Made by a program: the position numbers and the translations under genes
NCBI GenBank assembly: GCA_035578155.1
Contig: JAPWDM010000007.1
Span: forward strand, 36,058,413-36,122,412
DNA: 64,000 nt
Direction of reading: 5' to 3'
From: Brachynemurus nebulosus
Taxonomy: Eukaryota > Arthropoda > Insecta > Neuroptera > Myrmeleontidae
In this document: piece by piece, positions 23,456 to 34,078 of the stretch
Layout: each line of letters begins with the position of its first letter
How positions within the stretch are numbered: position 1 is the stretch's first letter
Notes under the pieces: model-generated
Seen by the model: only the letters and a program-made list of their open reading frames with translations
Databases searched by the model: none
What the model was told of the DNA's origin: nothing

Positions 23456-26219
23456 ACAAACCGTAAACAAAATAAAGAAAAAATAACACGGATGTCTATA
23501 ATAAAAGAAAAAGACGTACACGACAGCGTGTATCTTCGCTCTCAGTAACAAAATAACAATAAAGTGCTACCATCACACTGAAGTTCCAACTAGAAAAATA
23601 TTTACTATATAAAACATTTCTTTTTATCCCCACATGTTTACAATATATTTCAAATAACCTACAATTTCTATTCTTCTAGTAGATTGTTTATCTTTTTTTC
23701 TGTTCTGTAAACCATTATTTCATTTACAGTTTTTATCAGCAGACCCTGCTCCAACGTAAGAACAGGTACTCTGATACGTTTTACAAAATGTTTTAAAACC
23801 CACGACAGGAAACCTCTAAAAAGTTACAAATAAAAATTCCTAGAATGGCAGTGTTATGTCACACACGATAAATGAAAATTAATTTATTCTTAAGGTTATT
23901 ATGGCATGAGGTTTAGTTATTTAAATGTGGTGATACTGAGTCCTATATTAAAGCATTGCTTTTTGAAAGTATTGCCAACTGCATCGAACGAAATTTCAAA
24001 GCGAAAATTTATTAATTTTTAATATATGGAGATATAATTTTATAAACAATTTAGATGAAAGCAATTTTTTCTTTACGCAATTATTTAAATATTATATCTT
24101 TGTATAAAACATTGCAACATTGAAGTAAAACAATGGTCATTAAGTGCTGCCATCTATTAGCACTGTTCTTTAGTTTTCTAACTCAACCACTATTTCGTCG
24201 GTAACATTGAAACGCATAGGGGATTTTAGATTGTTTTTCAATAAATAAAAATACATAAGAACATCAGAATGTATGTAAAATACTATTGTATTTAAGTTTA
24301 TTTAAGTGTTTTATGTCTGTGTGATAATAAAATATTTATGAAAAGTTATCAAAATAAGTTTATAATTCTCTAGCAAAAAAGTGAATAATTTTTAGTTTGT
24401 TTTCTGGTGTCTGTGATTTTTAAAAACGTATGTAAGTGTTGTACAAAAATTTCATTAAGTATTAGGTATTTTTATTTACTGTAATGAATTTATTTATAAC
24501 CCCTCTCACATTATTTTGATTTCAAATATATAACAGTGTTGCCAATGTTATCATTACTTTAGACGTTTTCGATACTTTAGATCAAAAAATCTAAAGTTCA
24601 ATCGACCGGATCGTAACTGAATTTTGAGTATCGATTCTTTATTGCTTAAACTATATCAAATCAGTTTTTTATTTAATTCTCTTTATTAGAACTATTTTTT
24701 TTTTCAAATTCGAAGCAAAAAAATTCACATGTCTCCATAAGCACCCATGTATTTTTACTCAACTTTGATAATTTTTTTCTCGACTCTCAGCCACCAAATT
24801 TTTTTGTTCTTTCATAGGATGATAAAATACCTTTTTGAGAATCTGTATGCAAATTTTAATATTTTTTCTCTAGTCAGCCCTCATGCCACAAACAACCTTA
24901 ATTATAATGAAATTTAGAACGAGGAGCTTTTTTGCCGTGGTTTCTTAAAATTTTTCTTTTCTTCTTTTTACTTTTATCCTGGAAAAGAACTGTTAAGCTT
25001 GGTTAAGAACCATTCCAGAATTTTCAATTTTCAAAGTGGGTTTCTTAAAAATGACTAGATCAATGTAATTATCAGAATTTAAATTGGATTTTTAAAATTT
25101 TTATTTTTATCTTGCAAACCTTACAATGTCCTGAAAATGGTTAAACCAATTTTCACTAAAACTGGATAAGAACAGTGTGGGAATTATCAACTTTCAAGTA
25201 ACAAAAATCGTATTACAACCGATGAGTCTTTAAGAGAAGGGAAGAGAAACTTTAATAAAACTAATGAGAAACTTTAATTTTTCTAGCCAAAATCGTAGAA
25301 TTACCTCAAAGTTGTTTACTAACTTTCCTCAAAACTATGCATTGAATGTCTCGATAAATAAACTCGCTGGAGACCAATCCAATCATCAACAACATTTAAA
25401 GGGTGAAAAAACTTCATCCAAACACACTTTAACAATAATTGTTACGAAGTGCGATAGAACGAATAAACTTGTTACCTCGTTTCGCATGATAATATAACGA
25501 GCCACCGTTGAGGTCTCGTCGGGAATAGGGATACATAAACATAAGCTGATAAAAAATCAGCTACCAAAGCAACAGTAGCAATAATCACAGACGATTTAAG
25601 CTGTTTATTTATCGTTAAAAATACAATTTATTTACTTAAAGTAAGTTTGTAAAGTTAAATTTGGGTAATGGCAGGTGATAAAAACCATCCTATTGCACGA
25701 AGCACTCAATTGCTCTACCTGCACCATCATCCCTCTATACCTCACTTTTGTTCCACCCGACCACGTGAGTGAGTATGTTGTTATGTTATATTCTGACGTT
25801 ACCGTAGCGTGGTAATGTGGGCTGTAGCCGAGGAAATATTACCACTTATTGTGCGGGGCAATGTTGTGTGCAATACGTGAATACAATTCAAGAATTGTAC
25901 AAATTGTTCACCATTAAATGAAAGCATAAACCGAAACGCATACAAATTTACGTTAACGTGGATGCGTCAATGAACGCGGTTGGAGCTGTATCCAGTGTAC
26001 TGATTTTTACCTTTCAATATATTTATTATAAATATCGGGCAGATTATTATGTTAAAAGTTTTTGAAAAGTGGGTTTTTATTTTTATTTTCAATATCAGTA
26101 CCGAGGGATTTTTAAAATATTACCATTTTGTTGACACGTGGTCAATTGTTGGGCATTCCTTTCGTGTAGTGTGGGGCTTTAAGGATTGATGGATACACTA
26201 AAAATACCTAGTTGCGAGC
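23456..26219. other. Unassigned AT-rich sequence
   Basis: I see no gene. Points seen: a short hairpin AGTGCT-(N)10-AGCACT near 24145, and a more GC-balanced stretch at 25680-25870 with CACGTG at about 25762. Both are within chance for this length. Confidence 0.45.
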
Positions 26220-26880
26220 CCAAAAAACGCGTTTTTTTTTAATTTTTTCTGAAGGAACCTTTTATTCAATAAATCTATGGAAAACATACATAGGTAATAT
26301 ATTTCACTGCTCCTGTAGATGATCTCCTGGAGGCCGTTCAAAAAAAAAAGTGTCCGGCGGTGAGCAACATAACTCCGGTTTGGATTATCAGAAATGAAAA
26401 ATTCAAAGAAAATTCTTTAGTGGATACATGAGTGCAGGTATTAATCGACGGAATAGTCAGAATTTTGATTTTTGACAAAATGACGGCTTCCCCAAAAAAG
26501 TTTCGATTTTCAAGAAAAATTTTCAATTTCAAGTGGTCTACAAAATCGAAATAATTGTTAGAAATTTTATTTCTTCGATTAATACCTGGGGAAAATGTTG
26601 ACAAAGATTATGTCAAAATTTGAACCCGATCGGTCAAGCCGTTTTGGAAAAATCATGCTCACCGACTTTGAAAAGAACGTTTTGAGAAAAACGCATTTAA
26701 AGTTTCTTTCGCCTACTTTCAACCGCACGGAGACGGTCTACGAATACGCATATATCTTCACGAATATTTGTCGGATCGATTTGAAATTTTCAGAGAATAC
26801 ACTCAAATATAAGTATATTCTGAAAATGTAAAAAAAACGATTTTTTGAAAATTCTAACTAAGTATAACCCCTTAAATCAG
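26220..26880. repeat. Possible unclassified interspersed repeat
   Basis: Composition and phrasing (TTTGAACCCGATCGGTCAAG, CCGTTTTGGAAAAATC) resemble old interspersed repeats, and TTTTGAGAAAAACGCATTTA is similar in style. No second copy lies in this window, so the call rests on appearance only. Confidence 0.25.
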
Positions 26881-27368
26881 AAAAGTATAAACCGGGATTC
26901 TTACAATTAGAACATATTTAACGACTTCTATTAGGCAATTATCCGTAAATGCCTATATATCAGCCACGTATTAGTTACCGACCCCCATCTCGCCTCTCAG
27001 CAAGTTAAAAAAAAAATTAAAAGTTTCACAATTGCGTAGTCAGCTTTCTTAATACTCAGAAACCTGTTTTTGTGCGTTTTTTTTTTTAAATGCCCATCAA
27101 AGTGCATAATATGAATAAAAGGTAAGAAAAACGACCAAATCTGAAGCTTAATTTGGGGTAAGGTTAGTTGCTGACTGTTGAAACTTATTTTATCATCACA
27201 TAACATATCGTCAGTTGAGTACTGGTTTGTACCAAGTCAACTTTTTAAACATTTTTTCTAGATAGTTATTTTGGGCATTGAGGAAGCCGAAACCACTATT
27301 AGAAAAAATTTAAAAAAAAAACTGACTTGCTACAAACCAATACTAAGCTGACGATATATATTTGCATC
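26881..27368. other. Unassigned sequence
   Basis: An imperfect inverted pair is visible: CGTCAGTTGAGTACTGGTTTG at about 27209 against CAAACCAATACTAAGCTGACG near 27333. It could be the ends of a small MITE. No gene. Confidence 0.35.
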
Positions 27369-27376
27369 ATTTTACC

Positions 27377-28115
27377 CAGGGGCGTAGCTACCGCCGTATC
27401 AGCCGTATCAATGATACGGGGCCCCCGGGCTACAGAGGCCCCTAACGTGTGTAAGTAAAAATTAGTAAAATGTTATCTATAATGTCACTTAATCTCGTGC
27501 GTCCCGGGAAAAAAACTGTCATACGTGCCTATAGAGTTTTCACTTCAGAAATGACAAAAGTCAAAAAAGCAATCTCTTTTTTTCCCGGATTAATTGCTCT
27601 GAAAACATGCTTAAAATTTGAAATTCAACAAATTCATTCCATTAAGGACTCATGGAATTATTGCTGATAAAATTCAATAGCCTTGCATTCAGTTTTCCGG
27701 AGGTAATAACAGAATGCTTTCTATTCTTGACCCGTTCAGTTACAACCACAACAGTTGAAAGAAGTTTTTCAAAATTAAAGCTGATAAAAAATTATCTAAG
27801 GACTTCGATGGGGCAGGAACGGCTATCAGACTTGTCATTATTGTCTATGGAGGCAGAAATTGTAGGAAAACTGAAACCGTCTTCAGCTAAAGATGACTTA
27901 ATAAATCAATTTGCCGAAAAAAAGGCAAGAAAAGTGTATATTTAATTTGAATTGTTTGACTAGCTCAAATTCTAGGAGGAAGCGATAACTTATAATCAAT
28001 AAATACTTAATTTAATGCAAGCATTTTTGTTTCTTTTGTGAGAAATCGTTACCCTTCATTTGGGTCCCGCAACTAATTTTGATACAGGACCCCTCCAAGG
28101 CACGCTACGCCACTA
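27377..28115 (+). mobile_element. hAT transposon, internally deleted, with exact 8-bp target duplication
   Basis: The left end CAGGGGCGTAGCTACC and the right end GGCACGCTACGCCACTA are hAT-type inverted repeats. The octamer ATTTTACC stands directly outside both ends (27369-27376 and 28116-28123), the 8-bp duplication diagnostic of hAT insertion. GC-rich subterminal sequence (CGGGGCCCCCGGG near 27417) lies just inside. At 739 bp it is far below an autonomous hAT element and retains only the 3' part of the transposase gene. The exact duplication argues for fairly recent insertion. Confidence 0.93.
27652..27945 (+). pseudogene. hAT transposase C-terminal (dimerisation domain) remnant
   Basis: A 97-codon open stretch with the hallmark of the hAT C-terminal dimerisation (hATC) region: residues 29-45 read SVTTTTVERSFSKLKLI, followed by KNYLRTSMGQERLSDLSLLS. 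This resembles the ZMYM1-like branch of hAT transposases, where the block reads ..ERSFSKLKLIKNYLRS.. and is followed by RLS.LALLSIE. In a complete transposase the region mediates dimerisation. The DDE-type catalytic residues and the N-terminal BED zinc finger are missing. A preceding frame (27470-27667) probably carries decayed upstream sequence. The methionine at 27652 is not a true start. It lies wholly inside the hAT element and cannot supply transposition function. Confidence 0.88.
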
Positions 28116-28123
28116 ATTTTACC

Positions 28124-28515
28124 ATTCAATTTCTGATATGATGGTGGTGTGATATCATTTGTAGTTGTGGTTCTTTCACATTTTCCGATAGTTGAATAGT
28201 GTAATATCGACTTCAATAATATAAAATTTTTGTTTATCCGGTTGAAAATAAACGACGGCTGACTGGTATACGTGGTGTATGTATAGTATAACGTAAGTAT
28301 GTGCTTGGGTACAGCTAGTACATATATTTCCCCATAGCAATACAAGCTACAAATTACAAGCTTTACACCAAAATAAAAACACAACAGTGAATGAAGAGCG
28401 GCTGCTAGAGATCTTTCGTTTGTTTCAAATATTTTTTTATACATTATGATTTTGTAGAAATAATATCATTAAAGTGTATTTCAGTTTCGAAGAGTATTTG
28501 TACATGTAGAAATTG
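28124..28515. other. Unassigned sequence between two transposons
   Basis: A 123-codon minus-strand frame (28073-28444) starts in anonymous sequence and ends in the hAT terminus, so it is not a gene. GGGTACAGCTAGT near 28308 resembles a Helitron 3' end but has no hairpin. Confidence 0.45.
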
Positions 28516-28793
28516 TTGAACGGGGTAGTGTAAAAATTATGAGTCCATGTTCAAAATGCACGTTCAAGTGGTTCAAGTGTATATAATTTGATTTGATTTT
28601 TGGGTTCTATACGGAGCTAATTGTAAATATAAATATTACGTGTAAAATATTACTCCAAATGATTATAAAATAAACAGGAATAATTCAATGGTATACTTTT
28701 ACATAATATTTACCTATAATTTTCATCTAATATACTTAAATGTAGTTACTGTAACTAAATTTCTTCTTCATTTTTTCAAATTTTAAATCTACT

Positions 28794-29553
28794 GCGGTTC
28801 AACTTGTTGTACAACATGTTGAATCGTGTGTGGGGCAGTTGGTCAACTATTTTGATGGTTGCATAAACGGTTAAAGTAAAATCAAAATATTTTGATTTTA
28901 CGCGGGCGGAGCAAATGGTCTATGAACATGTTGTACTGTGTGTGGGGTAGTTGAACAACAAAACCAGTACATATATGGTGTAAAGGGTGTAAATCAACAA
29001 AATATTTACGGCGGTAACAATTGGAAAGTTTAAATATTTGTTTTTGTTTGTTATTTCCAATAACTTGCGGTGATACCGCACTTGAAAATTTTAAATCGTC
29101 AAAAGAATTTCCCGCTGCAAGAAACTTTAATGTAATTTCCAAGCGTGTTTTTGCAGAAATTGCATCACGCATAAACGTATCTTCTTTGTTTATTAAAGGT
29201 GTTATTTTTACTAAAATATCATTAATAATTTCTTCGTTCATTCGCATATAATTTTTATAATCGGTTCATATTCACTAATTTTTTTTAATAGTTTTTCATT
29301 AGAAAATTTTTCTCTCAACCACTCTTTGCTCCATTTTCTTTTTTTTCATTTACTCACGCTTTCTTCACTACTTTCTGCAATTAATGCTAAGGCAAGAATT
29401 TTATCCATAATTTTAACGAAGTTCTCTTTTTCAAAAATTGTCAATAACTAAAGTTGGACAACAAGTTGAATGAATAGTTTAATTGTGTATGGCAAACAGT
29501 TCAACTTGTAGTACAACTAGGTAGTACAACAAGTTGAACCGTGTATGGGCCGC
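28794..29553 (-). mobile_element. PIF/Harbinger-derived element nested in the inverted-repeat element
   Basis: GCGGTTCAACTTGTTGTAC at the left and GTACAACAAGTTGAACCG, then GGGCCGC, at the right form inverted ends; further copies of TTCAAC..GTTGTAC occur subterminally on both sides. The block encloses a decayed Harbinger transposase N-terminus. Target duplications are not clear, so the exact ends are approximate. Confidence 0.6.
28882..29408 (-). pseudogene. PIF/Harbinger transposase (HARBI1-like) N-terminal remnant
   Basis: Read on the minus strand from an ATG at 29408: an acidic/lysine-rich start with KKRKWSKEWLRE, then after a frame change MRMNEEIINDILVKITPLI, DTFMRDAI, RLEITLKFLAAGNSFDDLKF and SAVSPQVIG. 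This order (basic W-x-W/LRE segment, then a MR-x-AI-x(4)-RL-x-ITL-x-FLA-x-G-x-SF helix-turn-helix-like block) is characteristic of Harbinger transposases and the domesticated HARBI1 family. A TGA interrupts the lysine-rich segment at about 29346, and a frameshift separates it from the MRMNEE block near 29245. Similarity ends around 29045, and the catalytic DDE half is absent. It is a dead internal-deletion derivative. Confidence 0.82.
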
Positions 29554-29795
29554 ATAATCTTTTAATTTTAATCGAAGAACTATGGTAAAGTTACGTGTCT
29601 GTACGATAGAATCAGTTTCCAAGTAATGATAAACAATTTTTCTGTCAAACACAAAAAAACCCTCTCTGACTCTGACATACATGAAGATACAATTAGCTCC
29701 GTATAAAACTTAAAAATCAAATCAAATTATATACACTTGAACCACTTGAATGTGCATTTGAAGATGGACTCATAATTTTTACATTGCCCGTTGAA

Positions 29796-30799
29796 TGTCT
29801 TCTGTTGGTCTTCCTTATAAGTAAATACAGAAGATATTTTAGTTTGTATCGTAATGTATAGTATCGAGTTTTCGATAAGTCCCGTCTTTGTTGTTAAAGA
29901 AATCAATTTTTCACGTTAAAAAGGCCTGTTATTTTAGCGCTACGATCTCAATGACATTTGACGTTAAAAATTAAAATCTTAATTTTTCATGACGCTCCCG
30001 CCATGATAATTTTTACATTGTAAAATAATTGAATTACAGTAAAACACAATGGCATCTTCAAAACTGAATTAAAACGTAAGTAAACAGTACACAGCATAGC
30101 AACAGCCTAAGGAGCCGCCAGAAAATGTATAATATTTGTTTATTTTTTCAGTGTTTTTTCTTTTTTCAAAAAAAAAAAACGCTTGTGAGCCAAACATAAG
30201 CGTTTACCAACAAATTATTGTTTATAAATCGATAAATCTAGGAAATTTTTACCACTGTTTTGTTACGAACGGACTGGCTTCGAACGCAATTGTGTGTTGA
30301 CTGTGGTTTCTTTCACACACAAAAATGGATATTACGTAAGTGAGTAAATATCTTGTACCGTTTGTCGCAAATTGAATGCATCATTGAAGTTTATTTATTG
30401 CAAAGAGAGGGCGTTATTATTATTGATCGAAGAGGTTGCTGGGGCTTAGAGTATTGCCTTTATTTTTTTAAGGTATTAAAAATTGTTTATATTCTGTAGA
30501 TAAAATATCCTGATGCGATTTTAGATTATAAATAATAGGTAATTATGGATACCTATATACGCGTAATACCCTTTTACATCGGTATATTTTGAATATACTG
30601 TAGATATGCGTGTATACATTTCTTGTCACAACTTGTTTGTCAGATTTTAATTTTATGTATTGTGTAAGGTATTTTTTGATGTTACAAGTAAATGATTTAT
30701 GTGTATCACTTGTCTTTTTCCTTCCAATAAAATGTGAGAGAGACAAGACATTGTTTTGCTTTCGTAAAAATATTTTTTTAAATGACAAGTTATTTTTTT
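29796..30799. other. Unassigned sequence with one good start/splice-donor pair
   Basis: The only gene-like hint is an ATG in favourable context (CAAAAATGG, ATG at 30325) followed 11 bases later by a strong 5' splice consensus GTAAGTGAG at 30336. This could be a short coding first exon of four codons. Its phase does not match the possible exon at 31516, so no gene model is proposed. Confidence 0.25.
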
Positions 30800-31098
30800 A
30801 TTAAAAATTTTAAGTTACAGTCAGTCAGTCAGTGAAATTTTCAACAATTTTAATTTAAAAAAAAGTTAAAATTTTTGTACTAACGCTTTTTTGTAACTTC
30901 TGTTCGCTTTTAACGACCTTTAAAAGTCACTCTGAAGTCAAAATCCAAAAAAAAATGACACTAAAAAGCTATGAAAAATTAATTTTTCATAACTAATATA
31001 TTTCATAACTAAAAAGTAATAGCATGTTCGACGTGAAATTTCACGCTTTTTCAGAATCCGAAATAAAAAATAGGCCATTCCATTTGAAAAATACGACT

Positions 31099-31193
31099 TG
31101 ACCTCAAAATGACCTTGAGAATGAAGGTCAAGGTCAAATTTAAGGTCACCATTTAATGTCCCCTTTCGTACCTAAGAACTTTTGTAAAGGTCA
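31099..31193. promoter_or_regulatory. Cluster of six AGGTCA/TGACCT half-sites
   Basis: TGACCT occurs at 31099 and 31110, and AGGTCA at 31125, 31131 (abutting the previous one), 31143 and 31188. AGGTCA is the nuclear-receptor half-site, so six in 95 bp is notable in AT-rich DNA. They may belong to a repeat ending at the adjacent (TA)n. Regulatory function is inference. Confidence 0.35.
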
Positions 31194-31260
31194 TTTTTTG
31201 ATAGGTGGCACCTCTGGCGAGATATTTAGATGCATAGATTAAAAGATTAAAATGGCCCAG

Positions 31261-31262
<2 letters not shown>

Positions 31263-31329
<67 letters not shown>
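31263..31329. repeat. (TA)n microsatellite
   Basis: About 33 uninterrupted TA units. Confidence 0.97.
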
Positions 31330-31332
<3 letters not shown>

Positions 31333-31515
31333 TTTGTAATTCAAACACTGAACAATATAATAGTTTTGACAATATCTTCTAGGCCCGTTCCACGAACTAG
31401 AAACGCATTTTCGAGCAGATCAACAAAAATCTAATGTTGCAACCAAATTGTGACAGTCGGTGTATATTTTACGATGATTTATTGGTAATAATTTTAATTG
31501 CATTTTTGTTTTAAG

Positions 31516-31770
31516 TTGTTGCAAATTTGTTTATTGTTTTGGTATGCTCGTTGGTGCGAACTATACGCGGAAATTTTGAGAAATGCAGGACGAAAAATTC
31601 ACATACTTACACCGTTCGAACGCGTAAATCATTCTCAGAACTACTGGTTCGAATCGAACGATTCTTTTCCGTGGCAATTATTAAATGATCGTATGAGATT
31701 ACGACATCGCAAATATTTTCTTGGTACATTATGTAAACAATATTCAAAAAAACATAAAACATCTGCTTAA
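31516..31770 (+). CDS. Possible terminal coding exon, protein unrecognised
   Basis: An 85-codon open stretch follows a polypyrimidine-like run and AG (TTTTTGTTTTAAG, ending 31515) and stops with TAA at 31768-31770. Codon composition is more balanced than the flanks. The peptide has a plausible soluble character: an aromatic start (CLLFWYARWCELYAEILR), a middle with WFESNDSFPW, and a basic tail with MRLRHRKYF and KKHKTSA at the carboxyl end. I recognise no family. An upstream in-frame ATG at 31498 lies before the acceptor. It could be the last exon of a gene outside or across the window, a decayed transposase piece, or chance. No clear polyadenylation signal was identified downstream. Confidence 0.3.
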   Translation: MLQICLLFWYARWCELYAEILRNAGRKIHILTPFERVNHSQNYWFESNDSFPWQLLNDRMRLRHRKYFLGTLCKQYSKKHKTSA

Positions 31771-32099
31771 GTAAAATTAAAGAATATTGCAATATTGTAA
31801 ATACCAATATTAAATGTTGTTTATCTATTAATATTTTCAGATTTTTTTTTACGAAAATTTAAAATTTTGTTTATTTATTTTTGTATCGAGTGATGAAAAA
31901 ACGCAACAGTGACGAAATTGCTAGTTTTTAAATTTATTGTCATTTCAAGTGAAACAGAATTATTGTAACTGCGCAAACTCCCGATCAACTTGTAACTAAT
32001 TTTCTGGAAATAGCGGAAATTTTCAACATTTTCTTACAGATTCTTGTCCTGAGTAGTCGATTTTACATATATGACTGGCATGTCTGTTAATATAAATAA

Positions 32100-33471
32100 C
32101 AGTGATGGGATAATTCGAATCAAAAATAATAATCGATAATCGATGTCATCTTACATCATAATTCAGATAAATTCAACTTAAGCCGGTTCTACACGATGTT
32201 GTTCGAACCCATGAGTGTCGAACGTTCGCATTTGGCCATGTTCCAGCCGATGTCGGTATTCTTGCACCGAGTCAAAGGGATGCTTCGAACATTTGAAGGA
32301 CAATGTTCGTTGGTTCGACTCAACGGCTACACGACTCGTTCATATGAAGAGAGGCAACATCAGTGTATAACATTAGAGATAACATTAGACAGATGACATC
32401 CTCGTCCACTGAATAAACATTTGTACCACGTGGTACCAACACATCATCATCATATTATGAATTGGATCAAACATTCGATTCACCGTGTAGCAGGAACATT
32501 CGCAACACCAACTGTCGAACTTACTTGCATCAAACGTTCGATCGAACGTTCGAAGAAACGTTCGTAGCATCGTGTAGAAGCGGCTTTACTATGAATGTAG
32601 TATGTAGGGATTATGGTTATTGACTTTTTCCTAAAATAGTACGTTTTTTTTCGGATGTATACATCGTTCCAAAGATACGTTTGGATTACATCGTTCAAAA
32701 ATGTTGTTTTGGAAGGATGTGTATGTGCGCCCCTAGATTATTGGAAAATGGTAAATTTGGATACGTTGACCAATTGCCTGAATAATTTGAATTCTTGAAT
32801 ATTAGTCCCAGCTTCTTTCGTTGACAAACACAACCATATTATTAGGCACTAGTAAAAAATTTGAATTATACATATAACATTCAATTTTTTATATCACTTA
32901 TTATTTAAGGTAGTTGGTCGATAAAACGATTTTTCAAAAATTTTAAGGAAACTTCTCTAGACATTTATTTAATTCAATACCAATAATACGAGCTCTTACC
33001 GGAAACAAAAAATTGACCTCCCCAATTTTGAGAAAAACGATTTCAAAGTTTTGTAATTTTAACACGGGCTCTTACCTCTTATGGGAGAACTCTATTTTTT
33101 TTTTAATAAAATGGAAACGTGTTAAAGGAATTTGATAAAAATTTAATATGTTATAAAATACAAAGTTACAAACCATATTTAATAAGAAATAAAAATTATT
33201 CACCACACCGTTTTTGAAATATAATTCATAAACATCATTTTACAACGTTTTTACAACGCTTTTTCAACAATGTTTTTTATATTGCTACAACGTAAGTGCG
33301 TGAAAATTAAAAAAAAACAAGTGGTATACAAATATAATCACTGAAGAATATTAATACATTATTTAATTTTTGATAAAAGAAACTTTTTGTGATATATACT
33401 TTTGTACCTGACTATCTCAGAGCAACTTTAAGAATTCGATTATTTAAAAGATACGATTATGCCCATCACTA
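32100..33471. mobile_element. hAT-type MITE (CAGTGATGGGATAATTCG family), expanded by insertions
   Basis: The left end CAGTGATGGGATAATTCGA and the right end CGATTATGCCCATCACTA are the same termini as the 245-bp copy at 61890-62134. AATCGATAATCGAT repeats follow the left terminus. This copy is 1.37 kb because other DNA lies within it, including a Harbinger MITE at 32181-32585. The flanking octamers do not match, so the right end may be rearranged. Confidence 0.6.
32181..32585. mobile_element. PIF/Harbinger-type MITE with TTA duplication and CGAACGTTCG motifs
   Basis: AGCCGGTTCTACACGATG at the left and CATCGTGTAGAAGCGGCT at the right are inverted repeats. TTA stands outside both (32178-32180 and 32586-32588), the 3-bp duplication typical of PIF/Harbinger. 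The interior is studded with GTTCGAAC / CGAACGTTCG palindromes (for example near 32200, 32220, 32535 and 32545). Open frames on both strands are by-products. It interrupts the hAT MITE starting at 32100. Confidence 0.82.
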
Positions 33472-33751
33472 CTAAGTAGGTATTGTGAACTACTGTAAAA
33501 CATAAATTCGGGACGTGCATAAGCATACACATTACATTAAACGTTAATACCCATTTCAAGTGGCACAACTACATAACACAATACATAAATCGCATTTGGT
33601 TTGTATACTGATTTGTTTACTTCTTTAGTTATATTTTTAGATGCTGTGGCAATTTTATACAATAAACAACAAATTTGAGTGACGTCTTTCGTTTATAATG
33701 TGAATAAATTACAAACAAAAATTTTATTTATGTTCCTTACAATTATGTATA

Positions 33752-34078
33752 GTGTATGAGAACGTGTTAAGCCACATGATTATATCCGAAATTAAATCGT
33801 TATTCCATCATGGAAGTAACAATATTGAACTTAAAATAGCTGAATTCCATTCTGGAAATTCGCTAAAATCGATTTTTGTAATGGGTAACAATAATAAATT
33901 TAAACAAAAGGTTGAGGGAGTGCTGCAAGGATCCATGTTAGGTCCTCTACTATTCATTATTTATTATAACATATATGCATACTTTCAGAAAAGTCTTTTT
34001 TTTAAATGTATACTTGAAGAAGTTTTTTGGATTCGTTTATGCTTACGCCTGATATCTTCTGAAAGCAGAAATGAATAG
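33752..34078 (+). pseudogene. Non-LTR retrotransposon reverse-transcriptase fragment 1
   Basis: The open frame contains VEGVLQGSMLGPLLFIIYYN at residues 54-73. This matches block B of LINE reverse transcriptases (GVPQGS.LGPLLF..YIND), with Pro changed to Leu. The preceding ~50 residues (a glycine after HH, then S/N-rich, then KSIFVM) roughly fit the region before that block. The catalytic FADD box that should follow is absent: after YYNI the frame runs into unrelated sequence. It is a broken fragment on the same strand as fragment 2 at 35.3 kb, with which it shares GGATCCATGTTAGGTCCTCT. Confidence 0.7.

Larger units (their letters stand above)
28521..29790. mobile_element. Inverted-repeat element with ~100-bp arms hosting a Harbinger remnant
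   Basis: Bases 28521-28620 and 29693-29790 are inverted copies at about 90% identity by eye; the outer ends are CGGGGTAGTGTAAAAATTATG and its near-inverse. TTGAA abuts both ends (28516-28520 and 29791-29795), a possible 5-bp duplication. The interior consists mainly of the Harbinger-derived segment at 28794-29553. No transposase of its own is seen and its family is unknown. The same terminal phrase GGGTAGTGTAAAAATTRTGA also begins a structure at 49485. Confidence 0.7.

Noticed and set aside
27900..28060. AATAAA-like signals after the hAT frame
   Set aside because: AATAAA is expected often in such AT-rich DNA and the frame is a dead transposase fragment.
28303..28320. GGGTACAGCTAGT resembling a Helitron 3' end
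   Set aside because: No GC hairpin precedes it and no 5' partner was found.
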